A DNA stretch of 64,000 bases from the NCBI RefSeq assembly GCF_019880635.1, contig NZ_JAINVX010000005.1, forward strand, positions 331,196 through 395,195. Reading direction: 5' to 3'. Both the position numbers and the translations under genes were made by a program. Within the stretch, counting starts at the first letter, position 1. Every line of letters begins with the position of its first letter. The notes beneath the pieces are model-generated. The model was not told where the DNA came from, did not search any database, and saw only the letters and a list, made by a program, of their open reading frames with translations. This DNA is from Hanstruepera marina (lineage in GTDB: Bacteria > Bacteroidota > Bacteroidia > Flavobacteriales > Flavobacteriaceae). Positions 36,291 through 46,343 of the stretch are shown here, in pieces.

Positions 36291-38777
36291 ATGGCAAAGA
36301 ATTTAGTAATTGTTGAGTCACCTGCCAAGGCCAAAACAATAGAAAAATTTTTAGGAAAGGATTTTAAAGTTGAATCTAGTTTTGGGCACATAGCCGATTT
36401 GCCTTCCAAGGAGTTGGGCGTAGATGTTGATGGCGATTTTAAACCAAAATATGAAGTTTCGAAAGACAAGAAAGCTGTTGTAAAAAAACTGAAAGATTTA
36501 GCCAAAAAAGCTGAGATGGTTTGGTTAGCTAGTGATGAGGACCGGGAGGGAGAGGCTATTGCTTGGCATTTAGCAGAATCGTTGGATTTAGATAAAAGTA
36601 AAACCAAGCGTATTGTTTTTCACGAGATTACTAAATCGGCCATTCAAAAAGCTATTGAAAATCCAAGAGGAATTGATTACGATTTGGTTGATGCACAACA
36701 GGCACGTCGTGTATTAGATAGAATAGTAGGCTATGAATTATCTCCTGTTTTATGGCGAAAGGTTAAAGGAGGTCTTTCGGCTGGTCGTGTACAATCGGTT
36801 TCAGTAAGATTAATTGTAGAACGCGAACGCGAAATTCAAGATTTTACTCCAGAAGCATCTTACAGAATTGATGCGGAATTTTCAAATGAAGAAGGGCAAT
36901 CCTTTAGAGCTAAATTACCAAAAAACATAGCTACAAAAGAAGAGGCTAATACGTTTTTAGAGGCTAACATTAATGCGACTTTTAAAGTAGACGATTTGCA
37001 AAAAAAGCCTGCCAAAAAATCGCCGGCAGCACCATTTACGACGTCAACGTTGCAACAGGAAGCGGCCAGAAAATTAGGATTTTCAGTAAGTAGAACCATG
37101 TCTAACGCCCAGCGGTTGTATGAAGCTGGTTTAATAACTTATATGAGAACTGATAGTGTGAACTTATCTGATGAAGCTAGAAAAGGAGCTGAAGAAGAAA
37201 TAAAAAACACTTATGGTTCTGAATTTAGTAAGCCGCGAAATTATAAAGGCAAAGCAAAAGGAGCCCAAGAAGCACATGAGGCTATTAGACCAACTAATTT
37301 TTCAGCGCAATCTGTGAATGTTGAAAGAGATCAGTCTAGGTTATACGATTTAATTTGGAAACGAGCTATCGCATCACAAATGAGCGATGCGCAATTGGAG
37401 CGTACAAATGTTAAGATAGGAGCTTCAACACATAATGAAACGTTTACTGCAAATGGAGAGGTGATTAAGTTTGAAGGCTTTTTAAAAGTCTATCTTGAAG
37501 GTACTGACGATGAAGATACAGAGCAAGATGGTATGTTGCCTGCTATGAAGATTAACGAAATGCTTCTCAATACTTATATTACAGCAACCGAGCGTTATAC
37601 GAGACCTCCGGCTAGATATACAGAAGCTTCGTTGGTTAAGAAGTTGGAAGAGCTTGGTATAGGTCGACCATCAACTTACGCGCCAACTATTTCAACCATT
37701 CAAAATAGAAACTATGTTGAAAAAGGAACTGTTGAAGGAGTAGAAAGAAACTACTCGCAATTAACCCTTGAAAAAGGTATTGTTAAGGATAAGCTATTGA
37801 CCGAAAAAGTAGGTTCTGACAAAGGGAAATTGGTACCAACTGATATTGGAATGATTGTAACAGATTTCTTGGTAAATCATTTTCAGCAGATTTTGGATTA
37901 TAATTTTACGGCAAAAGTTGAAGAAGATTTTGATGATATTGCCGAAGGCAAGGTTGATTGGTCTAAAATGATGAAAGACTTCTATAAAAATTTTCATCCT
38001 GTTGTTGAAGATGTTCAAGAGAATGCAGATAGGGAGTCTGGAGAGCGCGTTTTAGGCACAGATCCAAAAACAGGTCGTCAGGTTAGTGTGCGTTTAGGTA
38101 AGTTTGGGCCAATGGTTCAAATTGGAACAGCCGAAGAAGAAGAGAAACCATTGTTTGCAAGTTTGTCTCCAGACCAACAATTAAACACCATTACCTATGA
38201 CGAGGCTATGGATTTGTTTAAATTGCCTAAAGATCTAGGAACTTATGAAGGGGAAGAGGTACAGGTTAACAATGGTCGATTTGGACCGTATGTAAAATTT
38301 GGGAAACAATTTGTCTCATTACCTGCAGGTATGGATGCTTTGAGTGTTGAACTTGATGATGCTATTCAATTAATTGAAGCAAAGAAAAAAGCCGATGCAC
38401 CTATATATGTATATCAAGATTTACCTGTGCAAAAAGGTAAGGGGCGTTTCGGTCCATTTATTAAATGGAACAACATGTTTATAAATGTGAACAAAAAATA
38501 TGATTGGGATAATTTAAGCGAAGATGATATTGTAACTCTGATTGAGGATAAAATTCAAAAAGAAAAAGATAAACTCATTCACAGTTGGGAAGATGAAGGT
38601 ATTCGTGTAGAAAAGGCGCGTTGGGGAAGACATAATGTTATTAAAGGGAAAACAAAAGTTGAGTTACCGAAAACAGTAGATGTGTCTGATATGACACTAG
38701 AAGAGGCTAAAGCCATAATTGAAAAAAACGCACCAAAGAAGAAAGCAGTCAAGAAAAAAACAACCAAAAAAAAGTAA
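36291..38777 (+). CDS. topA: DNA topoisomerase I
   Basis: The 828-residue type IA enzyme relaxes negative supercoils. Residues 1-140 are the TOPRIM domain (LVIVESPAKAKTIEKFLG, then ASDEDREGEAIAWHL with the acidic metal triad). The nucleophilic Tyr is in LITYMRTDS near residue 285. In place of zinc fingers the C-terminus holds repeated topoisomerase C-terminal modules (GRFGPYVKFGKQFVSLP, GRFGPFIKWN) and ends in a Lys-rich tail, as in other Bacteroidota. It is followed nine bases later by the pseudo-arginase gene. Confidence 0.97.
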   Translation: MAKNLVIVESPAKAKTIEKFLGKDFKVESSFGHIADLPSKELGVDVDGDFKPKYEVSKDKKAVVKKLKDLAKKAEMVWLASDEDREGEAIAWHLAESLDLDKSKTKRIVFHEITKSAIQKAIENPRGIDYDLVDAQQARRVLDRIVGYELSPVLWRKVKGGLSAGRVQSVSVRLIVEREREIQDFTPEASYRIDAEFSNEEGQSFRAKLPKNIATKEEANTFLEANINATFKVDDLQKKPAKKSPAAPFTTSTLQQEAARKLGFSVSRTMSNAQRLYEAGLITYMRTDSVNLSDEARKGAEEEIKNTYGSEFSKPRNYKGKAKGAQEAHEAIRPTNFSAQSVNVERDQSRLYDLIWKRAIASQMSDAQLERTNVKIGASTHNETFTANGEVIKFEGFLKVYLEGTDDEDTEQDGMLPAMKINEMLLNTYITATERYTRPPARYTEASLVKKLEELGIGRPSTYAPTISTIQNRNYVEKGTVEGVERNYSQLTLEKGIVKDKLLTEKVGSDKGKLVPTDIGMIVTDFLVNHFQQILDYNFTAKVEEDFDDIAEGKVDWSKMMKDFYKNFHPVVEDVQENADRESGERVLGTDPKTGRQVSVRLGKFGPMVQIGTAEEEEKPLFASLSPDQQLNTITYDEAMDLFKLPKDLGTYEGEEVQVNNGRFGPYVKFGKQFVSLPAGMDALSVELDDAIQLIEAKKKADAPIYVYQDLPVQKGKGRFGPFIKWNNMFINVNKKYDWDNLSEDDIVTLIEDKIQKEKDKLIHSWEDEGIRVEKARWGRHNVIKGKTKVELPKTVDVSDMTLEEAKAIIEKNAPKKKAVKKKTTKKK

Positions 38778-38786
38778 TAATACCTA

Positions 38787-39953
38787 ATGAATTTTAATTT
38801 TTTATCTCCTGTTCCAGACAGTGTACTTGCCCATAATGAATTATTGGCGCAACAAACAATGGGTAAAAAAATTAAAATTCACTCGCAACAGAATGGTATT
38901 CCGGAAATAGACGATGTTAAGATTGCTATTTTGGGTGTTCTTGAAAATAGAAATGATATTAATTATATAGGTGAGGAGTTTAATTTAAATGAAATTAGAA
39001 AATCCCTATATGCACTATTTCCTGGGAATTGGCATACAGCAATAGCCGATTTAGGCGACATTAATAAAGGGGAGTCTGTTGAAGACACGTATTTTGCCTT
39101 AAAAACTACTATTTCAATTTTAGTTCAAAAAAACATCATACCTATTATTATAGGAGGAAGTCAAGATTTAACCTATCCAAATTATCGTGCTTACGACACA
39201 TTAATGCCCATGGTTAATATTGTTAATGTGGATTCTAGATTTGATTTGGGTGATTCGGCAAAACCAATGAAGAACAACAGTTTTGTAGGCAAAGTTATTT
39301 TAGACCAACCTTACAACTTGTTTAACTATGCGACCATTGGGTACCAAACCTATTTTAATTCGCAAGAGGAAATAGACTTGATGGATAAGTTGTATTTTGA
39401 ATCGTACAGGTTGGGGCAAGTATCCAAAGATATTACTATAGTTGAGCCAGTTTTAAGAGACGCTAATATAGTAAGTGTAGATTTAAATGCACTAAAAGCT
39501 TCAGAAGTTAACTTGAGGCAGAAATTCTCACCAAATGGATTGGATGGAAAAGAAATTTGTGCCATTTCGCGTTACGCGGGTATAAGTAATAAGGTGTCAA
39601 GTTTTGGTATTTATGAATATAAACCATCACAAGACGATGAAATTACATCAGGTTTAATAGCCCAAATGATTTGGTATTTTATTGAAGGTGTTAACTACCG
39701 AGTTAAAGATGACGATTTTTTAAATGACAGTAACTTCAAGAAATTCATCACTTTAGTAGATGATCAAGAATTAATCTTTTATAAAAGTGTAAAAACTGAA
39801 AGATGGTGGATTGAAATACCTTTTTTAGAGGAAATAAATAATAAATTAAAAAGACATACGTTATTACCTTGCACACATCAGGATTATCTTGATGCTTGTG
39901 CTAATAGTGTTCCAGAGCGCTGGTATAAAGCGTTTCAGAAGAATTGTGTGTAG
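38787..39953 (+). CDS. Arginase/formimidoylglutamase-family protein with lost metal ligands
   Basis: The 388-residue protein has the ureohydrolase fold, but the manganese ligands are replaced: the GGGH motif is GGSQD (residues 123-127), the DAHxD motif is DSRFD (149-153) and the SxDxDxxDP motif is SVDLNALK (230-237). It is therefore probably not a hydrolase. The gene lies between topA and gldK, a position that I recall as common in Flavobacteriaceae, so a structural or regulatory role linked to the secretion genes is possible. Automatic pipelines tend to call such genes formimidoylglutamase; the sequence argues against that activity. Confidence 0.8.
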   Translation: MNFNFLSPVPDSVLAHNELLAQQTMGKKIKIHSQQNGIPEIDDVKIAILGVLENRNDINYIGEEFNLNEIRKSLYALFPGNWHTAIADLGDINKGESVEDTYFALKTTISILVQKNIIPIIIGGSQDLTYPNYRAYDTLMPMVNIVNVDSRFDLGDSAKPMKNNSFVGKVILDQPYNLFNYATIGYQTYFNSQEEIDLMDKLYFESYRLGQVSKDITIVEPVLRDANIVSVDLNALKASEVNLRQKFSPNGLDGKEICAISRYAGISNKVSSFGIYEYKPSQDDEITSGLIAQMIWYFIEGVNYRVKDDDFLNDSNFKKFITLVDDQELIFYKSVKTERWWIEIPFLEEINNKLKRHTLLPCTHQDYLDACANSVPERWYKAFQKNCV

Positions 39954-40035
39954 ATTTTTAGTGTGTTTAGTGCTATTTTTCATCGGTAAAACGCACTTTT
40001 TTAACGATGAAATGTAATTTTTTTAGTAAAAAAAG

Positions 40036-40066
40036 TTGTTTTTTACAAATTATATAAATATGTTTA
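40036..40066 (+). promoter_or_regulatory. Possible promoter of gldKLMN
   Basis: TTG at 40036-40038 is followed after 20 bases by TATGTTTA, one mismatch from TAnnTTTG. The start codon of gldK is 46 bases further on. The spacing is within the Bacteroidota range; the imperfect -7 box keeps confidence low. Confidence 0.35.
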
Positions 40067-40111
40067 CGCTCTTAAATTTTTTTTAAGACAATTATTAACC
40101 TCGAGTTTTCT

Positions 40112-41491
40112 ATGGATATGAAGAAATTATTTTTATTAACCGCAATTTTAGCTATACTTTCTAGCTGTGGATCTGGCGACAGAGGACAGCTTGTTGGAGC
40201 TAAAGGAAAGAAATGGCACCCTGAAAAACCATTCGGTATGGAATTGGTTCCAGGTGGCGCATTTATTATGGGTAAAGCAGACGATGATCTTGCTGGTATT
40301 CATGATGCACCTGCTAAAACTGTTACAGTAACATCTTTTTATATGGATGCAACTGAAATCACAAATAGTGAATATAGACAGTTTGTAGAGTGGGTACGTG
40401 ATTCTACTATCAGAACCCGTTTGGCTATTTTGGCCGATGAGGTAGGTTTAACGCAAACCGATGCTGGTACAATTGGAGACTATGCTTTTGTTGATGCAAA
40501 TGAAGAAGATATGTCTGTGTATGAAAAATACATGTATGATAACTATGCAGGTTTAGGTCCTACAGGTTACGAAGGAAGAAAGCTAAACAAGGATATAGAT
40601 ATAGAATTTGACACTGCTAATTACATAGATGAGTACTATGCTGAAGTTATGGATACCATGTACCTACCATTGGAAGAATCCTATAACGGTCAACGTACTT
40701 GGGATGTAACAAAGTTCAAGTTCCAATATAAGTATATGGATATTGAAAAAGCAGCCAAAGCTAAAAATAAAGGGAAAAAACGTTCTGAATTCATCATTAC
40801 TGAAGAAGTAGAAGTTTATCCAGATACTACGGCTTGGATCCGTGATTTCGCTTATTCGTATAATGAGCCAATGCATAACGATTATTTCTGGCATGCTGCT
40901 TACGACGAGTATCCAGTTGTTGGTGTTTCTTGGAAACAAGCAAAAGCATTTTGTGAGTGGAGAACTTTACATCACAATGAATACAGAAAACAGAAAAAAC
41001 AACATTTTGTAAATAAGTATAGATTACCATCTGAAGCAGAATGGGAATATGCTGCTCGTGGTGGACTGCAAGCTGCAACATATCCTTGGGGTGGGCCTTA
41101 TACTAAAAACGACAGAGGTTGTTTTATGGCAAACTTTAAACCGCTTCGTGGAGATTATGCAGCAGATCAAGCATTATATACAGTAGAAGCAAAATCATTC
41201 GAGCCAAACGATTATAATTTATATAATATGGCAGGTAATGTTTCAGAATGGGTGCATGCATCTTATGATCCATCTTCTTATGAATTTGTGTCATCTGTAA
41301 ATCCAAGTGTAAATGATGTTGATAACCAACGTAAAGTTGTTCGTGGTGGTTCTTGGAAAGATGTTGCTTATTACATGCAAGTAAGCTCAAGGGACTATGA
41401 GTATGCAGATTCAGCTAGAAGTTACATTGGATTCAGAACTGTGCAACAGTATATGGGTACAGATGTTACTCTAAATGCAAAAAACAAATAA
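40112..41491 (+). CDS. gldK: Type IX secretion/gliding lipoprotein GldK
   Basis: The 459-residue product has a lipoprotein signal peptide (LSSC, Cys near 19) and a formylglycine-generating-enzyme-like fold (GMELVPGGAFIMG, then NKYRLPSEAEWEYAARGG and VVRGGSWKDVAYYMQVSSRDY). GldK forms, with GldN, a ring attached to the outer membrane in the type IX secretion system; it is not known to be a sulfatase maturase despite the fold. ATG codons at 40112 and 40118 are both possible starts. It is first in gldKLMN. Confidence 0.95.
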   Translation: MDMKKLFLLTAILAILSSCGSGDRGQLVGAKGKKWHPEKPFGMELVPGGAFIMGKADDDLAGIHDAPAKTVTVTSFYMDATEITNSEYRQFVEWVRDSTIRTRLAILADEVGLTQTDAGTIGDYAFVDANEEDMSVYEKYMYDNYAGLGPTGYEGRKLNKDIDIEFDTANYIDEYYAEVMDTMYLPLEESYNGQRTWDVTKFKFQYKYMDIEKAAKAKNKGKKRSEFIITEEVEVYPDTTAWIRDFAYSYNEPMHNDYFWHAAYDEYPVVGVSWKQAKAFCEWRTLHHNEYRKQKKQHFVNKYRLPSEAEWEYAARGGLQAATYPWGGPYTKNDRGCFMANFKPLRGDYAADQALYTVEAKSFEPNDYNLYNMAGNVSEWVHASYDPSSYEFVSSVNPSVNDVDNQRKVVRGGSWKDVAYYMQVSSRDYEYADSARSYIGFRTVQQYMGTDVTLNAKNK

Positions 41492-41554
41492 TTAAACAAT
41501 AACTATAACTATTAAACTACCTAAGTAATATTTACTTAACTAAAACCTAAAATT

Positions 41555-42202
41555 ATGGCAGGACAATCAAGAGCATTTAAGAAATTCATGACTATGTCTT
41601 ATGGATTTGGAGCATCAATTGTAATTATTGGAGCACTATTTAAAATTATTCACTTTGAAATAGGACCACTTACTGGTAACGTAATGTTAACATTAGGTCT
41701 GGTAACAGAAGCAATTGTATTTGCTATCTCAGCATTCGAACCAGTTGATGACGAATTAGATTGGTCATTAGTATACCCTGAATTAGCAGGTGGAAAGTCT
41801 ATGGGCAAAAAGAAAGAAGAGCCTAAAGATGCAGAAGGTCTATTATCTAAAAAATTAGACAACTTATTAAAAGAAGCTAAAATTGATGCTGAATTAATGT
41901 CTAGTTTAGGTGAGAGTATCAAAAACTTTGAAGGTGCTGCAAAAGGAATTAGCCCAACTGTAGACTCTATTGCTGCAACAAAAAAGTATGGCGAAGAAAT
42001 GTCATTAGCCGCTGCACAAATGGAATCATTAAACAGTTTATATAAAGTTCAAATGGACGCTGCAAACAGACAAGCTGCTATCAATGAAGAAGCTGTTGAA
42101 AATGCAACTAAATTAAAAGAACAAATGCAATCATTAGCATCTAACTTATCATCATTAAATGGTGTATATGGTGGAATGTTATCTGCAATGAACAAAAGCT
42201 AA
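41555..42202 (+). CDS. gldL: Type IX secretion inner-membrane protein GldL
   Basis: The 215-residue protein has two transmembrane helices near the N-terminus (about 14-34 and 40-62) and a long cytoplasmic coiled-coil-prone tail. GldL and GldM form the proton-driven motor that powers type IX secretion and gliding. A glutamate in the second helix region (FEIGPLTG segment before it and TEAIVFAISAFEP within it) is consistent with a proton path. It lies 63 bases after gldK and 54 before gldM. Confidence 0.96.
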   Translation: MAGQSRAFKKFMTMSYGFGASIVIIGALFKIIHFEIGPLTGNVMLTLGLVTEAIVFAISAFEPVDDELDWSLVYPELAGGKSMGKKKEEPKDAEGLLSKKLDNLLKEAKIDAELMSSLGESIKNFEGAAKGISPTVDSIAATKKYGEEMSLAAAQMESLNSLYKVQMDAANRQAAINEEAVENATKLKEQMQSLASNLSSLNGVYGGMLSAMNKS

Positions 42203-42256
42203 TTAGTTTAAAAGCTAAATTTTATTTTAACAATTAACTAAAAAAACTAATTAGAA

Positions 42257-43807
42257 ATGGCAGGAGGAAAATTATCTGCAAGGCAGAAAATGATTAACTT
42301 GATGTATTTGGTATTCATTGCGATGCTTGCCTTAAATATGTCAAAAGAAGTGCTATCTGCATTTGGTTTAATGAATGAAAAATTAACCGAATCAAATGAG
42401 TTAGCCGAAGAACGTAACCAAGCCTTTATGCAAGGTTTAGCTGAAAAAGTATCTGAACAACCAGCTAAATATCAACCATTAAAACAACAAGCTGATCAAA
42501 TAAGTAAATTGGCTGACGATTTTAATAGTTATTTAACTGAATTAAAAGGGAAGATGACCGCAACCGTTGATAATCCTCAAGATTATGAGATTATGGATAA
42601 AGGTGATTTTCTTGACGAACACTTTTTTATTGGTGATAAATTAAAGCCAGAAGGGCAAAAATTTATCGATGAGATCACTAAATTTAGAGAAGGTGTTGTT
42701 GCTGTACTTCAGCAAAACCCTGATTTAGCTGATATAGCTGACGATGTTAAAAAGAAATTTGCAACAGAGCCAGTAGTTAATCGAGATAACAATAAAATCG
42801 ATTGGCTAGATTATCACTATAAAGGTTTCCCATTAGTAGCGTCATTAACAAAAATGACACAGTTACAAGCCGATGTTAAGACTACAGAATCTGAAGTATT
42901 ATCATCTATGCTAGCTGGTAAATTAAAAGTTGAAGCCTCTTTAACTAATTTTGATGCTATTGTTGTACCAGATAAAACAGCGTTCTTTTCAGGTGAAGAC
43001 TTTACAGGACGTATTATTTTAGGTAAGAACGATAAAACGTTAAAAGCTGATAAAGTAATTATTAATGGTACTGAATTAGCTGATACATCTATGCAAGCAG
43101 GACAAACGTTATTGAAGTTCCCTGCAGGTGCTGTAGGTGAACGTGAAATAGAAGGTGAATTCCAATTTAAGGAAGGTGACTCTATTATTACCATTCCGGT
43201 TAAGTCTACTTATGCAGTTGTGCCTAAACCAAATTCAGCAACTATTTCAGCTGATAAAATGAATGTAGTATATCGTGGTGTATCTAACCCAATGACTATT
43301 TCTTTTGCTGGTGTTTCTGATAACAATGTGTCTGCAAGTGCGCCTGGTTTAAGTAAAGTATCAGGTGTTGGTAAATACGTTATGAATCCAGGAAAAGGTA
43401 GAGAAGTATCTATTAATGTTACAGGTACATTACCAGATGGAACTAAAGTTAGCGATAATGCTAAATTCAGAATTAAAGATATTCCTAAACCAACAGGTAC
43501 TATTAGTGGTCAAGATGGTTTAGTTAAATTACCACGTAATAGTGTAGAGATTGGTACAGTAGGAGCGATGTTAGATGATTTTGATTTCGATTTACCAATT
43601 CAAGTAACGTCGTTTAAGTTTAAGGTTCCAGGTCAGCCTTCAGTGAATGTAAATGGTACTAAATTAAACTCTCAAGCGAAAAATGCGTTGCGTAAAGCAA
43701 GACGTGGCGATAATGTTCAAATATTTGATATTAAAGCTCAAATTAGAGGGAATTCTTCTTACAAGTTAAAAGGAGTTTCTGCTGTAATTGTTGAAATTTC
43801 AAATTAA
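42257..43807 (+). CDS. gldM: Type IX secretion motor protein GldM
   Basis: The 516-residue protein has one N-terminal transmembrane helix (about 12-35, KMINLMYLVFIAMLALNMS) and a long periplasmic part made of a helical domain followed by Ig-like beta domains. GldM dimers span the periplasm and connect the GldL motor to the GldK/GldN ring. The length is normal for the family. Confidence 0.97.
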   Translation: MAGGKLSARQKMINLMYLVFIAMLALNMSKEVLSAFGLMNEKLTESNELAEERNQAFMQGLAEKVSEQPAKYQPLKQQADQISKLADDFNSYLTELKGKMTATVDNPQDYEIMDKGDFLDEHFFIGDKLKPEGQKFIDEITKFREGVVAVLQQNPDLADIADDVKKKFATEPVVNRDNNKIDWLDYHYKGFPLVASLTKMTQLQADVKTTESEVLSSMLAGKLKVEASLTNFDAIVVPDKTAFFSGEDFTGRIILGKNDKTLKADKVIINGTELADTSMQAGQTLLKFPAGAVGEREIEGEFQFKEGDSIITIPVKSTYAVVPKPNSATISADKMNVVYRGVSNPMTISFAGVSDNNVSASAPGLSKVSGVGKYVMNPGKGREVSINVTGTLPDGTKVSDNAKFRIKDIPKPTGTISGQDGLVKLPRNSVEIGTVGAMLDDFDFDLPIQVTSFKFKVPGQPSVNVNGTKLNSQAKNALRKARRGDNVQIFDIKAQIRGNSSYKLKGVSAVIVEISN

Positions 43808-43858
43808 TATAAGGTTTTACCATCTGATGATAAGCCCTAATAACTAAAATTAAAACAG

Positions 43859-44758
43859 ATGAAATTTAAAAGTTTTTTATTAACCGTTTTATGCATGTCA
43901 TTTGCTGCTAATTCTATGGCTCAAGCAAATCTGTTAAATGCCAAATCTCCAGAAGAAATTGGTGTTAAAACAGAAGCGCAAAAAGCTTTAGATGATGATA
44001 AACCATTAGAATATGGTTATGTAGATGATAGAGATATTATGTATTCTAAAATGACATGGGAAAAGGTAGTTCTTGACGAGCGTGTTAATTTCCCGCTGTA
44101 CTACCCAATAGACACCATGAATATTGGTAAAAACAGAAGATCGTTATTTGATGTTTTATGGAAAAGCGTTAAAAATGGTGATTTAGAAAACATGTACGAT
44201 GACTCTTATTTTACAGCTAAACGTACAATGAATGATCTTAAAGCTAGTATGTCTAAAATAGATACTTTGGATATTGGTTACGAACAATATAATGCTGATG
44301 GGTATGTTGATCCAGAGTATATTGTGAAGACTGATATTACATCGTATCATATTAGTGCCTATTTAATTAAAGGTTTATGGTATTTTGATAAGCGTCAAGC
44401 TGAAATGAAGTTCCGTTTAATTGGAATAGCACCTGCTGCTCCAGACGTAAACTTTTTAGATTCAGATGATGAGGCCAATAAAGAACCAATTCCATTATTC
44501 TGGGTATTCTATCCAGATGCAAGAGATATTCTGCATGAGGCAAAAGCCTTTAATAATGAGAATAGTGCCATGCCGTATTCGTTTGATCATCTATTAAATT
44601 CAAGACGTTTTAATGGTTACGTTTATAAAGAGGAAAATGTATATGGCGACCGTAAGGTAACCGAATACATTTCTGAAAACGCATTGATGCAGTTATTGGA
44701 ATCAGATAGAATTAAAGAGAAGATTAGAAACTTCGAATTAGATATGTGGGCCTATTAA
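43859..44758 (+). CDS. gldN: Type IX secretion ring protein GldN
   Basis: The 299-residue product has a signal peptide (to NSMAQ, about residue 21) and the conserved GldN body (VLDERVNFPLYYP, then NSRRFNGYVYKEENVYGDR). It forms the periplasmic ring with GldK. It is the last gene of gldKLMN; a strong terminator follows 25 bases after the stop. Confidence 0.96.
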   Translation: MKFKSFLLTVLCMSFAANSMAQANLLNAKSPEEIGVKTEAQKALDDDKPLEYGYVDDRDIMYSKMTWEKVVLDERVNFPLYYPIDTMNIGKNRRSLFDVLWKSVKNGDLENMYDDSYFTAKRTMNDLKASMSKIDTLDIGYEQYNADGYVDPEYIVKTDITSYHISAYLIKGLWYFDKRQAEMKFRLIGIAPAAPDVNFLDSDDEANKEPIPLFWVFYPDARDILHEAKAFNNENSAMPYSFDHLLNSRRFNGYVYKEENVYGDRKVTEYISENALMQLLESDRIKEKIRNFELDMWAY

Positions 44759-44783
44759 TTAGGCGGATAATACAATAAAATTG

Positions 44784-44814
44784 AACGCTCACTTTTTAAG
44801 TGGGCGTTTTTTTT
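44784..44814 (+). terminator. Terminator of gldKLMN
   Basis: AACGCTCACTT and AAGTGGGCGTT form an eleven-base-pair stem (with one G-T pair) and a three-base loop, followed by a run of T. Confidence 0.93.
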
Positions 44815-44847
44815 ACCTCTAGCTTAAAGAATGCTATTTTTGTTGTT

Positions 44848-45891
44848 ATGAATGTGGACTATATAATTGTTGGTTGTGGATTAGCAGGCATTTCGTTTGC
44901 TGAAACCTTGCGTAACGCCAAGAAATCGTTTGTAGTAATAGACAATGCTTCGCAACGCTCGTCGTTAGTTGCTGCAGGTATGTATAATCCGGTAATTTTA
45001 AAACGATTTTCTGAAGTTTGGAAGGCGCAAGAACAGTTGGAGATAGCTTTGCCTTTTTATAAGGAATTGGAACTTATTTTAAATAAAAAAATTGATTATA
45101 AATTATCGGTTTTAAGACGGTTTGCTTCCATAGAAGAACAGAATATGTGGTTTCATGCTACCGATAACCCTGTTTTAGAGCCTTTTTTAAGCACCTCATT
45201 GGTCCATAACTATAATTCCTGTATAGATGCACCGTTTGGCTTTGGAGAGGTTTTAAATGCAGGCAGAATAGACACAGATGTATTGTTAGAGGAATATGTG
45301 AATTATTTAAAAAATGAAGGTGTGTTTTTTAATGAATCGTTTAATTATGCTGAATTAAATTCAGAAAAAAGTATTATTTCATACAAAGGAATAACAGCAA
45401 AACATATAGTTTTTTGCGAAGGATTCGGACTGAAAGCCAACCCATACTTTAATCATTTACCTTTAAATGGTACAAAAGGCGAACTAATTACAATAAAAGT
45501 TCCAGATTTAAAGATTGACTTTTCATTAAAAGCTTCAGTGTTTCTAATTCCAGAAGGAAACGATATTTATTCTGTTGGAGCAACATATAATTGGGAAGAT
45601 AAAACCAACCAACCAACCCATGAGGCAAGAGAAGAATTAGTTGCTAAAGTGAAAACGTTTTTAAAATGTAGTTTTGAAGTAATTGGTCAAAAAGCAGGAA
45701 TTCGCCCAACCGTAAAGGACAGAAGGCCATTGGTAGGTTCACATAACAAGTATAAAAATATTCATGTTTTAAATGGGTTAGGTACAAGAGGTGTCATGAT
45801 AGGGCCTTATGTCGCAGGGCAACTTTATAATAATATAGAAGAAGGTGCATCCCTAAATCCTGAAATAGATATTTCGCGCTTTATTTCTTAA
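44848..45891 (+). CDS. FAD-dependent oxidoreductase (DAO family)
   Basis: The start at ATG 44848 (MNVDYIIVGCGLAGISFAE) places the FAD-binding GxGxxG motif at the N-terminus; an earlier in-frame ATG at 44800 lies in the gldN terminator. The 347-residue protein has the D-amino-acid-oxidase-type architecture, with a C-terminal FAD contact NGLGTRGVMIGPYVA. It probably oxidises an amine or amino acid. The substrate is not evident. Its 3' end overlaps the convergent DUF983 gene by eleven bases. Confidence 0.85.
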   Translation: MNVDYIIVGCGLAGISFAETLRNAKKSFVVIDNASQRSSLVAAGMYNPVILKRFSEVWKAQEQLEIALPFYKELELILNKKIDYKLSVLRRFASIEEQNMWFHATDNPVLEPFLSTSLVHNYNSCIDAPFGFGEVLNAGRIDTDVLLEEYVNYLKNEGVFFNESFNYAELNSEKSIISYKGITAKHIVFCEGFGLKANPYFNHLPLNGTKGELITIKVPDLKIDFSLKASVFLIPEGNDIYSVGATYNWEDKTNQPTHEAREELVAKVKTFLKCSFEVIGQKAGIRPTVKDRRPLVGSHNKYKNIHVLNGLGTRGVMIGPYVAGQLYNNIEEGASLNPEIDISRFIS

Positions 45892-46264
45892 CAAGTGTTT
45901 TATCGTAATGCATAAAAATGTTAATCCATATGTTACGCGATAAACGCATAATAATAGGTCCGCATAATATTAAAGTGCCTACGATAGCTATAAAAGCCGT
46001 TAATAAACTGGTGCCTATAAATAAATAGCTAATAACAAATGCCGCTACAGCAAAGGCAATTCCAACAGCATAACTAACATACATAGAACCATAAAAAAAC
46101 GACGGTTCAATACGGTATTTGGTATGACATTTCGAGCAAGTTTCCTTAATTTTCAAAACATCTGATAAAACGTAAGGATTCTTGTTTTCATACATAGACT
46201 CCTGATGGCATTTTGGGCAAGCACCTGTAAGTATACTATATAGCTTGGTTCCTTTTGTTATCAT
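45881..46264 (-). CDS. DUF983 membrane protein
   Basis: A 127-residue protein with an N-terminal treble-clef-like zinc ribbon, two Cys pairs in GACPKCHQE and CSKCHTKYRIEPSFFYG, and two transmembrane segments (about 60-105). This matches DUF983, a family of small membrane proteins with a rubredoxin-like zinc site. Function is unknown. It is divergent from the ABC-F gene with 80 bases between start codons. Confidence 0.88.
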   Translation of the reverse strand: MITKGTKLYSILTGACPKCHQESMYENKNPYVLSDVLKIKETCSKCHTKYRIEPSFFYGSMYVSYAVGIAFAVAAFVISYLFIGTSLLTAFIAIVGTLILCGPIIMRLSRNIWINIFMHYDKTLVKK

Positions 46265-46343
46265 ATTTAAAAGTTTATTTTTGCGCTTTAGGAATACAAA
46301 ATTATACTTTTATTTAGTAACCTCCGGTAACAATTGTAACATA

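Noticed and set aside
40112..41491. GldK as the formylglycine-generating maturase for the two sulfatases
   Set aside because: The fold is shared, but the gene is clearly gldK of the type IX secretion operon and acts outside the cytoplasm as a structural component.
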